Assembly: GCA_022483015.1 (NCBI GenBank)
Contig: JAKVOB010000001.1
Location: forward strand, 1,760,902 to 1,824,901
Reading direction: 5' to 3'
Source: Atopobiaceae bacterium
GTDB lineage: Bacteria > Actinomycetota > Coriobacteriia > Coriobacteriales > Atopobiaceae
Length of the DNA: 64,000 bases
The notes under the pieces are model-generated. The model ran no database searches, was not told the DNA's origin, and saw only the letters and a program-made list of their open reading frames with translations. A program made the position numbers and the translations under genes. Positions 53,460 through 61,354 of the stretch are shown here, one piece after another. How positions within the stretch are numbered: position 1 is the stretch's first letter; every line of letters starts with the position of its first letter.

Positions 53460-54563
53460 TTAGAACTTGATCTCCTTGTTCTCGCGCGCAGACTGGTAGA
53501 TCGCATCCAGGATCTGCGTGACCGCGAGGGCCTCCTCCGGCTTGACCAGAGGCTCGGTGTCATTGGCAACGGCCTCGAGCCACTGGCGACAGTCGATGCA
53601 TCCCTCGTCACCACTGCCGCCACCAAAGTAGGCGACGCCACCGACCGGGGAGAGCTTCTCCTCCATGAGCTGGCCGTTGCGACCACGGTTATAGATGAGC
53701 TCGTTCTTGTCGTAGCTCATGCCCGAATGGATCTCCGCACCCGCAGCCGTGCCGCAGAGCGTCGTCGAGGCCTCGCGGGACTCGAGGATGTTGAGCGCCC
53801 AGCTGGCCTCCAGGCCGATCGTGGCACCGTTCTTCATCTTGATGAAGCCCATGGCGGAGTCCTCGACCTCGTAGGTCTTGGGATCCCAGGGCCCGAAGAG
53901 GTTGCCCTCGGTCGCCTGCTGGAGGCCGCCGAGCTTGTAGAACACGGAACCCGTCACGGAGTCGATGTCATAGTTGCCCATGCACCAGAGGGTGATGTCG
54001 AGCGCGTGGGTACCGATGTCGATGAGGGGGCCACCGCCCTGCTGGGCCTTGTCCATGAAGACGCCCCAGGTAGGAACTCCCCTACGACGCACGGCATGGG
54101 CCTTGGCATAGTAGATGTCACCGAGGTCGCCCGCCACGCAGGAGGCGTGGAGGTTCTGCACCTCCGGACGGAAGCGGTTCTGGTACCCGATGGTGAACTG
54201 CTTGCCTGACTTCTTCCAGGCGTCCACCATCTTCTGCGCCTCGACGGGGCTGTTGGACATCGGCTTCTCGCAGTACACGTCCTTGGCCGCCTCGAAGGCA
54301 GCGATCGTGATCTCGCTGTGGGCCACGTTGGGGGTGCAGACGTGTACCACGTCGATCGAGGGGTCGCTCAGCAGCTCGTGATAGTCCGTGTAGACCTTCG
54401 CGCCGGCGGTGCCGAAGTCCTCTGCCGCCTTCTTGGCACGCTCCTCCACGATGTCGCAGAACGCGACCACCTCGCAGAGGTCCTCGTTCTTCTGGAGGGC
54501 GGGAAGATGCTTCGAGTTGGCGATTCCACCACAACCGATGATTCCGACCTTGATCTTAGCCAT
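53460..54563 (-). CDS. Gfo/Idh/MocA oxidoreductase, DgpA/CarA-like glycoside 3-oxidase candidate
   Basis: A 367-residue NAD(P)-dependent enzyme. The Rossmann motif is KVGIIGCGGIANSKHLPAL, the active-site Lys is in DVYCEKPMSNSP, and the C-terminal domain has GGGPLIDIGTHALDITLW, whose Asp and His belong to the catalytic set. The length and immediate position before the DUF6379 and barrel genes match DgpA, which oxidises the sugar C3 hydroxyl of C-glucosides. Regiospecificity is inferred from context. GAAAGGAGC precedes the ATG at 54563. It is the third gene of the operon that begins at 56637. Confidence 0.85.
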   Translation of the reverse strand: MAKIKVGIIGCGGIANSKHLPALQKNEDLCEVVAFCDIVEERAKKAAEDFGTAGAKVYTDYHELLSDPSIDVVHVCTPNVAHSEITIAAFEAAKDVYCEKPMSNSPVEAQKMVDAWKKSGKQFTIGYQNRFRPEVQNLHASCVAGDLGDIYYAKAHAVRRRGVPTWGVFMDKAQQGGGPLIDIGTHALDITLWCMGNYDIDSVTGSVFYKLGGLQQATEGNLFGPWDPKTYEVEDSAMGFIKMKNGATIGLEASWALNILESREASTTLCGTAAGAEIHSGMSYDKNELIYNRGRNGQLMEEKLSPVGGVAYFGGGSGDEGCIDCRQWLEAVANDTEPLVKPEEALAVTQILDAIYQSARENKEIKF

Positions 54564-54640
54564 TCTTTGACGCTCCTTTCACCTGTCTCGTTGACGTGTC
54601 CGAGGAGGCCATCACCTTGACGACCTCCGAGCAACCTGAC

Positions 54641-55684
54641 CTAGAAGAGGATCGCCTTGCCCGTAGCGGCAGACTCACGCGCCGCCTCCATGACAGAGAG
54701 CACCCTTCTGACCTCGGGTATCTTGATAAGGGACTCTTCCTTGCCGTTGAGCACCCCGTTGACGTTGCGATAGAAGTCGAGCCAGTCCGTCTCCACGAAG
54801 GGGAGTGGCTCGGTGACGATTCCTCCGGGAGGGACCGGGGCGAACTGACGCGTGGGACCGGCCTCGGTCTCGGTGATCTGGGGAGGGAGCTTCTCGAGGA
54901 GCTTCCCCGTGCGGTAGATCGAGCCGTCGCAGGCGAAGTTGTCGATGACCATGGTCCCCTTGTCACCGCCCACGAGCCACCTCGGCTGATACTTGAGGAT
55001 GTAGGTCGACAGCTCGATATGGGCCGTGACGCCGTTGTCCATCTTGAGCAGGATCTTGAAGTAGTCATCCACCTCCTCATGCAGGACGTTCTTGATGTCT
55101 GCATAGAGCGAGGTGATCTTGGCGTCGGGCATCATGAACAGGATCTGGTCGATGAGGTGGACACCCCAGTCGTAGATCATGCCGCCACCGTACTTCTTAT
55201 AGAGGTGCCACTCGTGCATGTAGCCGTTGCCAGAGTGGAGCTTGGACTCGATGGTGAAGATGTTGCCGAGGAGATGCTCGTCATAGGCCTTCTTGACGAT
55301 CAGCATGTCCTTGTCCCAGCGACGGTTCTGGTGCGAGGTGAAGAAGACGCCGGCCTTCTCGCAGGCCGCGCTCATCTCGTCGAGCTCCGCGACGCTCATG
55401 GCGGCGGGCTTCTCGGTGATGACGTTCTTGCCAGCAGCGGCGGCCTTCAGGCACATGGGGCAGTGCAGGTAGTTGGGAACGGTCAGGATGACGGTGTTGA
55501 CCTCGGGATCGGCAAGGAGCTCGTCGGCCGTCTCGTACACCTTGATGCCTGCCTCGGTGGCCTCGTGGCGACGCTCCTCGTTGATGTCGCACGCCGCCGT
55601 GATGATGACACCGGCGCGGGGCGCGTTCTCGGCGTGCCACTTTCCCATGCCGCCGTATCCGATGATGCCTAGTTTGATATCCAT
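54641..55684 (-). CDS. Gfo/Idh/MocA family oxidoreductase, second paralog
   Basis: A 347-residue NAD(P)-dependent oxidoreductase with LGIIGYGGMGKWHAENAPRA, the Lys motif KNVITEKPAAMS and GGGMIYDWGVHLIDQILFMM (Asp/His pair shifted to DWGVHLID). It is only distantly similar to the next gene, so the two probably catalyse different steps, for instance oxidation of the glycoside and re-reduction of the released 3-keto sugar. That division is inference. It lies 77 bp before the DgpA-like gene and 38 bp after the isomerase-like gene. Confidence 0.85.
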   Translation of the reverse strand: MDIKLGIIGYGGMGKWHAENAPRAGVIITAACDINEERRHEATEAGIKVYETADELLADPEVNTVILTVPNYLHCPMCLKAAAAGKNVITEKPAAMSVAELDEMSAACEKAGVFFTSHQNRRWDKDMLIVKKAYDEHLLGNIFTIESKLHSGNGYMHEWHLYKKYGGGMIYDWGVHLIDQILFMMPDAKITSLYADIKNVLHEEVDDYFKILLKMDNGVTAHIELSTYILKYQPRWLVGGDKGTMVIDNFACDGSIYRTGKLLEKLPPQITETEAGPTRQFAPVPPGGIVTEPLPFVETDWLDFYRNVNGVLNGKEESLIKIPEVRRVLSVMEAARESAATGKAILF

Positions 55685-55722
55685 GCTCCGACCCTTCTCC
55701 TATTAGCCGATAACGTGGTGTC

Positions 55723-56637
55723 CTAGCGGACGAAGTTCCTGAGGTAGGCAGTGCTCTGCACGACTGCACGCTTGGCGCTCTCGAGGCTGCCCTCGAAGGC
55801 CTTGTCCTCGACCTCGATGCAGGTGTAGCCGTCGTAGCGGATGTCCGTGAGGGCCGAGACGAACTTGCCCCAGTCGACGTCGCCAAGGCCGGGGATCTTC
55901 GGCGACATGAACTCGAGCGGCGTGGCCATGATGCCGACGTCCTCGAGCGCGGCCTGGGAGACCTTGATGTCCTTGAAGTGGACCTGGAAGATCTTGTCCT
56001 TGAACTCGTACAGGGGCTTGATGTAGTCGATCTGCTGCCACACGAAGTGGGAGGGGTCGTAGTTGATGCCGAGGTTGTCATAGGGAAGGGCCTCGAACAC
56101 ACGACGCCAGTTGGCAGGGGACGTCATGAGGTTCTGGCCACCGGGCCACTCGTCCTCCGTGAAGAGCATCGGGCAGTTCTCGATGGCGACACGGACGCCC
56201 TTGCTCTTGGCATAGTCGAGGATGGGAGGCCATACCTCCTTGACGACCTCGAGGTTCTCCGAGACGGTCTCATCCGGGATGCGCCCGATGAACGTCGTGA
56301 TCATGTTGACGTCGAGAAGCGCGGCCGCATCGATCAGCTTGTAGAGATGAGCGATGTATGATGCACGCTTCTCGAGGTCAGGGTCAAGGGTGTTGGGATA
56401 GTACGCGAGCGCAGAGATCTCGACGCCCCTCGCCTTGCAGTAGGCCGTGATCTCCCGTGCCCGGTCCCTCGTGAGGTTCCCGACGTCGATGTGGCTGACG
56501 CCGGCGTAGCGACGCGCGGCACCTCCCTGCGGCCAGCACGCGACCTCGAGGCACTCGAGACCCGTCTCGGAGGCGAAGTCGACGACCTCCTTGAAGTCCA
56601 TCCCGTCGCAGATCGATGTGATCAATCCCAGCTTCAT
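55723..56637 (-). CDS. Sugar-phosphate isomerase/epimerase-fold protein
   Basis: A 304-residue xylose-isomerase-like TIM barrel. Metal-type residues appear in VRVAIENCPMLF (Glu), NLGINYDPSHFVW (Asp, His), IFQVHFKDIKV (His) and YTCIEVEDKAFEG (Glu). Many members next to Gfo/Idh/MocA genes isomerise or lyse keto-sugars. It differs from the DgpC-like barrel and has no beta subunit beside it. ATG 56637 follows GGAGG by 5 bases. It is the first gene of the glycoside operon, behind a region with operator-like dyads. Confidence 0.85.
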   Translation of the reverse strand: MKLGLITSICDGMDFKEVVDFASETGLECLEVACWPQGGAARRYAGVSHIDVGNLTRDRAREITAYCKARGVEISALAYYPNTLDPDLEKRASYIAHLYKLIDAAALLDVNMITTFIGRIPDETVSENLEVVKEVWPPILDYAKSKGVRVAIENCPMLFTEDEWPGGQNLMTSPANWRRVFEALPYDNLGINYDPSHFVWQQIDYIKPLYEFKDKIFQVHFKDIKVSQAALEDVGIMATPLEFMSPKIPGLGDVDWGKFVSALTDIRYDGYTCIEVEDKAFEGSLESAKRAVVQSTAYLRNFVR

Positions 56638-56730
56638 GTCGTCCTCCAAATCGCAGCCGTCCTTGCTTTGCGATTTAGAGATTACCGGGCACCGCCCTGC
56701 CGCACATCACGGCCCACGACGACTTTGATA

Positions 56731-56777
56731 GCTAATAATGACTGGATTAGCAGGGGCAGAAAGGGATTGTCATTATT
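56731..56777. promoter_or_regulatory. Operator-like inverted repeats at the glycoside operon promoter
   Basis: Two dyads share sequence: GCTAAT-N9-ATTAGC at 56731-56751, and AATAATGAC (56734-56742) with GTCATTATT (56769-56777). They sit in an AT-rich patch about 95-140 bp upstream of the first operon gene, between it and the AraC-type regulator gene, and are good candidates for that regulator's sites. Confidence 0.6.
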
Positions 56778-56865
56778 CGTCTGACGTTTTTTGATCTCCT
56801 TGCGCCAACGCCCCGGAACGGCCAGAGACACCTTCCCGAGCACGGGGAGGATCCCGGCAGAGCGG

Positions 56866-59298
56866 TCAGTCGTCAGGCAGCAGGCTCACGAAGGCGATCT
56901 CGTTCGCCGCAAGCTCCACGTCGAGGACGAGCTCGCCTTGGGTGGCCTCGATGCTTCTGACCGTCAGCCTTGGCTCGCAACGATTGCTCAGGCTTTGGAT
57001 GTCCTCACGCGAGATGGCAGTGCCATACTCCATGCCCTGCCACATGTCGAGGATCGAACCGTCCTGCTGGCTGATGCCATAGACCTTGGCCTTGTAGGAT
57101 GTGCTCCGCATGCCTTGGAGACGAATCGTGACATGACAGGGCGTCTCCTCAGAGAAGTAGCGCCCCAGGGAACCTCGGTCCAGCTCGTCCTCCTCGACGG
57201 AGAAGTAGTTGTAGCCGAGTGACATGCAGTTCTGGCACACGATGCCAAAACGGTCCTTCCCGTCGGTAGTGGCCAGCCAGTGCTCCCCCCTGCCGACGTA
57301 CCGGGAGAGGAGTCTGTGGAGGAAGACGAAGGCGTAGGCGGCGGGCTTCAGTATCCCGTCCTTCGTGAGGAGCCCACATCCGCCGAAGAGGATGTCGGAG
57401 GCATCGTAGGACTCCGAGATGAGGTCGGTGGCCGAGAAGTGGGCGACCGCATCGGCCATGCCATAGGTATCGATGTAGTTCTTGATAATGTACGCGCCAT
57501 CGAAGCAGGTGTCGTTGAGCACGTTCCTGTCCGAGATCGTGATGTTCCATTCCGTGACATAGATCGGGACATCCTCGAGGCCCAAGGCCTCGAGGCTACG
57601 TCTCATGTTGGCAAGCCCGAGGCGGAGGAAGTCGAGGCTCGTGTCCCTCCTCGTCAGCCAACGGCCATCGACGAGGACGGCGTCATAACCGTAGCTGTAG
57701 ACGGAGATGAAGTCGGGGAAGACCCCACCCGAACCCCTCTCCTCCGAGAACTCCCGGAGGAACGTCAGCGCCACCGTCGAGCTCGGGTCAGCAGCAGACG
57801 AGGATGTGTGCAGGCCGCACCCGCCCAGCATGACACCGGGGACATGCTTCTTGATGATTCGGTACGTCGAGGAGAAGAGCTTGCGATAGGCACTACGACA
57901 GGCGGGGTCATCGAAGCTGTTGTCATCGAACCAGAGCTCGAACTTCCACTGCTCGACCTCGTCAGGCTGATAGCGATGGCAGAGGTGGCGCATGAAGGCA
58001 TCGATGACCTGCTCCCAGGTCTCGAGGTCCTGGGAGATTCCCGAGTCATCGAAGACGAGTGGGTCGTCGATGCCCCTCAAGATCCGTCGGGGCTTCGACG
58101 AGAGGTCTATGAAGGGCTTGGCCCCGATCTTGAGCAGGAAGTCGAGGACGTTGTCGAGGCGCGAGAAGTTGAAGGATTCTCCCGGGCGGCCGAGGTCAAG
58201 CAGCATCTCACGTGAGAATGGCGTCCAGAGGCGCACGTACTTGAATCCGACCTTCTCCTTGAGCACCGCGACATGACGCTGCACCTCGGAACTCAGGAGG
58301 TCCTCTGCGGAGCCCACATTGATGACCTCGCTCCAGGGCGTCCGGAGCGGTTCCGTCGTCGTGACGTCCACGGCGGCCTCCTCGAGGGACGCTCCTGCGG
58401 AGGCGACGTCACCAGGGACGTCGTGGTAGGCATATCGTTCGAGACGGCTTTCCATGCGGCTCTCGTCCGCAGCGACGTCCCTCTCCCTCTTGCTCGAGGC
58501 CTTTCTCTGCATCTCGGACGGGGTCTCGTGGTACTCCTCCTTGAAGGACTTGTTGAAGGAGGTCGTACTCGAGAAGCCGTTGTCATGGGCGACCCTCGTG
58601 ATGGGCTCTGAGGTGCTGAGGAGGTCGTCGACCGCATGGAGGAGCCGCACCTTGGTCAGATATGAGTTGAAGGTCATGCCATAGTGCCGCTTGAACACGC
58701 GCGAGAGATACCCTACCGAGAGGCCCAAAGTCCCAGCTGCCTCCTTGAGGCTGATGGGTTGGTCGAAGTTCGACATGATGTAGCCGTCGATCGCCTTGAT
58801 GCGATCGTCGCGCTTGCCGGTCGAGGCGTCATGGTCGAGGTCCTTGGAGCGGAAGAGGTAGTTCGCGCAGAGGTAGTCGGCGATGTGGTAGCAGAGCGAG
58901 AGGGACATGAGGCTCTCGGCATGGCAATGCCCACTGAGGTATTGGGCCAGAAGGGACTTGAGCAGGGACCGAAGCCCCTCATATGACGGGTCGTCCACCT
59001 CGGTGGAATCACAGATGAAGAGGAGGTCATAGTCATTGAAGACGTCGCGTACGATCTCATAGCCAATGGTCAGCCTCACGTAGAGCGCATCATCGGCCGC
59101 GACCAGCTCGTGGGGCTTGTTGACGTTGACGAGGAAGACATCCTGCGGGCACAGCTTGGTCTCCTGCCCATTGACGGTGACCTCGACGGTGCCCTCAAGG
59201 ACATACATGAGCTCGAGGGCCCGGTGGAAGTGAAGCGCCTCCCTGCCATCGCCGAGGACCTCCAGGACGAACCCGTCCTTACCCAAACTGAGAGACAT
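56866..59298 (-). CDS. AraC-type regulator fused to a GH39-like domain
   Basis: An 810-residue protein. Residues about 1-100 form a cupin-like sensor (ALHFHRALELMYVLEG), about 170-270 are the AraC double helix-turn-helix (ISLKEAAGTLGLSVGYLSRV and FSSTTSFNKSFKEEY), and about 320-780 resemble GH39 beta-xylosidases. The GH39 nucleophile Glu is kept in IYVTEWNITI (about 583), but the acid/base motif usually read WNEP is WFDDN here (about 456-460), so catalysis is doubtful and a sugar-sensing role more likely. ATG 59298 follows CAGGAGGTG. It lies directly upstream of the glycoside operon on the same strand and presumably controls it. Confidence 0.85.
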   Translation of the reverse strand: MSLSLGKDGFVLEVLGDGREALHFHRALELMYVLEGTVEVTVNGQETKLCPQDVFLVNVNKPHELVAADDALYVRLTIGYEIVRDVFNDYDLLFICDSTEVDDPSYEGLRSLLKSLLAQYLSGHCHAESLMSLSLCYHIADYLCANYLFRSKDLDHDASTGKRDDRIKAIDGYIMSNFDQPISLKEAAGTLGLSVGYLSRVFKRHYGMTFNSYLTKVRLLHAVDDLLSTSEPITRVAHDNGFSSTTSFNKSFKEEYHETPSEMQRKASSKRERDVAADESRMESRLERYAYHDVPGDVASAGASLEEAAVDVTTTEPLRTPWSEVINVGSAEDLLSSEVQRHVAVLKEKVGFKYVRLWTPFSREMLLDLGRPGESFNFSRLDNVLDFLLKIGAKPFIDLSSKPRRILRGIDDPLVFDDSGISQDLETWEQVIDAFMRHLCHRYQPDEVEQWKFELWFDDNSFDDPACRSAYRKLFSSTYRIIKKHVPGVMLGGCGLHTSSSAADPSSTVALTFLREFSEERGSGGVFPDFISVYSYGYDAVLVDGRWLTRRDTSLDFLRLGLANMRRSLEALGLEDVPIYVTEWNITISDRNVLNDTCFDGAYIIKNYIDTYGMADAVAHFSATDLISESYDASDILFGGCGLLTKDGILKPAAYAFVFLHRLLSRYVGRGEHWLATTDGKDRFGIVCQNCMSLGYNYFSVEEDELDRGSLGRYFSEETPCHVTIRLQGMRSTSYKAKVYGISQQDGSILDMWQGMEYGTAISREDIQSLSNRCEPRLTVRSIEATQGELVLDVELAANEIAFVSLLPDD

Positions 59299-59402
59299 GC
59301 CCACCTCCTGATGCCCTTCTCGGCCGGCCGCACAAGACCAGCGACCGGACGACCATGTTGCTCATCATGATACCCGTCTCGTTCCCCGCTCCTGCAAACG
59401 GA

Positions 59403-59428
59403 AGCGGGGCCGGATCCCCGGCCCCGCT
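59403..59428 (-). terminator. Terminator hairpin after the esterase gene
   Basis: AGCGGGGCCGG (59403-59413) pairs with CCGGCCCCGCT (59418-59428) around a 4-nt loop. On the minus strand it is followed by TCCGTTTG, so it should separate the esterase from the AraC gene. Confidence 0.75.
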
Positions 59429-59500
59429 CGAGTAGCACCTAGTTCAGGATGACCCATCTGACGCGACGGAAGCGTTTTGCCAGCAGGTGCCCTGGCAACC

Positions 59501-61234
59501 TCAGCCTGCAGTTACATTCTGGGAATGGGCGTTCATAATCTCGTAGAGACGGTCATCGTGGCCCGTCCGTGTTTCGGACTTGGTATCAAACACCATGGTC
59601 ACATGGTTGTCGGATGTGTACGGGTCCCACGCCAACCCATCAATTGACGGATTCCCAGTAGTAGCGAATGCGGCGAGAGCCGATGACTCCGTGGCAGCAA
59701 TTGTCCGAGCATTGTCCTCGTCGCCCCTGATTAAATACTGGGCAGCATCAACCGAATTGAACATGTAGGGCACGTCACTTGTGTGCCCCATCGTGATACC
59801 GCCAAAAGCCGGCATACGATACGCATTCACATAGTTATAGACGGACAAGCCCGCCTTGTTCATGAGCGTAATGAAACCAGAGTCTGGCTTGACGGCCTGA
59901 TAGCGTGAAACTATGGTGCCACATCCCGATATCCACAATGATTCAGCTAGCTGGTGGTCCGGATACGCCTTCTGATACTCGGTGACGAACTCATCCGCAT
60001 CGTCACCATAGAGTTCGTTCAGTGCAGACCTTGCATCATCATCGGATACGTCAGGAAGGTATGAGTTCGGGACCGTTTGGGGTGAGGAGCGGCAATAGGC
60101 AGACATGTTACCGTTGAACTCGGAGAACGTATTGCCGATGAGCCAGATACGTTGGGCGGCATACTGATTGACAGCACCGGTTTTGACATCGACGAGGGGA
60201 GATTCGAAGGTCCCGGTACCATAATGGGTCTCCCATGAGCAACCCGCCGCAGTCGCTGCAGACAGAAGCTGCTCATACGGCATCTCCACAAGCGAGTCTG
60301 CCACCTTATCGGACGAAAGATGCAGATAGTCAACAAGGAGTTGCGTGTTTGCCAGGGCATCGTCCTTGGGCGCGGCCGAGTAGTAGCCACTCATCATGAC
60401 GACCTTGTCAAACAAGCCGGTCGTATCTGACATGCTAGCCAGCGTTGTAACCTTACAGCCTCCACCCGATTGTCCGACAAGCGTCACATTCTGTGGATCC
60501 CCTCCAAATTGGGCGATGTTGTCTTGCACCCACTGGAGGGCCACCACTGCATCTCGCATCCCCGCTATGCCAGAGTTTTCGTATTGTGTTCCGTATGCCG
60601 ACATATCAAGGAACCCGAGCACATTCAAGCGCGTGTTCACCGACACGAAAACGACGTCCCGCGCATGAACGAGATATTGTCCTTCATAGAAGGAGAGCTC
60701 GGTCGAAGCCCCATTGGTCAACTCCCCGCCATGGAAGAAGACGATGACAGGCTTTGCAGCCGTCAAATCATCAGACCAGACGTTGAGATACTGGCACTGC
60801 TCATTGCCGACCATATCGGCAGTCCCGTTTGACGGCGAGAAGAACTCGTAGGAATTGACACTAGCCGTCGAGCTAAGAGTACGATCCTGCGGAGCAACCT
60901 CACCATAGACGAGAGCATTGTGCCAGGCATTATCATAGGACGTAACGGGAACAGGATCTTGGAACCGCTCGGCCGTAGCATAGGGAATGCCACGAAATGT
61001 GTACACACCTTCGTCACGAAAACCAAGGAGCGTGCCAGCACCAAGCTTCACGGTCTGGGTTGTAATCGACTCATTCGCAGAATCGGACGTCGTATCCGCA
61101 TCAGTTGACGACTGAGCTGACGAGGAGGAAGCGGTGTTACAGCCAGTAAGCGACAGCAAACCAGCCACACCAGCAAAGCCCGCAAGGGCGCCAACCGTAT
61201 GGACACACTCGCGCCGAGTTATCGTTCTTGTCAT
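59501..61234 (-). CDS. Carboxylesterase type B family Tat lipoprotein
   Basis: A 577-residue alpha/beta-hydrolase with an export signal: twin arginine (TITRRECVHTVG) and lipobox LTGC (Cys about 32), then a Ser/Thr-rich linker, so it should sit on the outer face of the membrane. The fold is that of carboxylesterases: FRGIPYATAERF, PVIVFFHGGELTNG (oxyanion) and the nucleophile elbow LVGQSGGGCKV instead of the common GESAG; GHTSDVPYMF supplies a candidate His. It is visibly more A/T-rich than its neighbours, suggesting transfer. Between the PTS and glycoside operons it may remove acyl groups from glycosides before uptake. Start ATG 61234 follows GGGAGGC. Confidence 0.85.
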   Translation of the reverse strand: MTRTITRRECVHTVGALAGFAGVAGLLSLTGCNTASSSSAQSSTDADTTSDSANESITTQTVKLGAGTLLGFRDEGVYTFRGIPYATAERFQDPVPVTSYDNAWHNALVYGEVAPQDRTLSSTASVNSYEFFSPSNGTADMVGNEQCQYLNVWSDDLTAAKPVIVFFHGGELTNGASTELSFYEGQYLVHARDVVFVSVNTRLNVLGFLDMSAYGTQYENSGIAGMRDAVVALQWVQDNIAQFGGDPQNVTLVGQSGGGCKVTTLASMSDTTGLFDKVVMMSGYYSAAPKDDALANTQLLVDYLHLSSDKVADSLVEMPYEQLLSAATAAGCSWETHYGTGTFESPLVDVKTGAVNQYAAQRIWLIGNTFSEFNGNMSAYCRSSPQTVPNSYLPDVSDDDARSALNELYGDDADEFVTEYQKAYPDHQLAESLWISGCGTIVSRYQAVKPDSGFITLMNKAGLSVYNYVNAYRMPAFGGITMGHTSDVPYMFNSVDAAQYLIRGDEDNARTIAATESSALAAFATTGNPSIDGLAWDPYTSDNHVTMVFDTKSETRTGHDDRLYEIMNAHSQNVTAG

Positions 61235-61305
61235 ACTCAAAGCCTCCCATACGCATAGATTCGTTCCGCCATTCGTGCATTATCCCGAAAGCCATAGAGC
61301 ACAGT

Positions 61306-61348
61306 AAAAGGAGGGCAAATGAGCATTCGTTGCCCATCTGCCCTCCTT
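61306..61348 (-). terminator. Terminator after the PTS EIIBC gene
   Basis: AAGGAGGGCA and TGCCCTCCTT (61308-61317/61339-61348) form a 10-bp stem, with an inner TGGGC/GCTCA pairing. On the minus strand the stem runs into TTTTACT. It is 6 bp after the EIIBC stop. Confidence 0.75.
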
Positions 61349-61354
61349 ACGACG

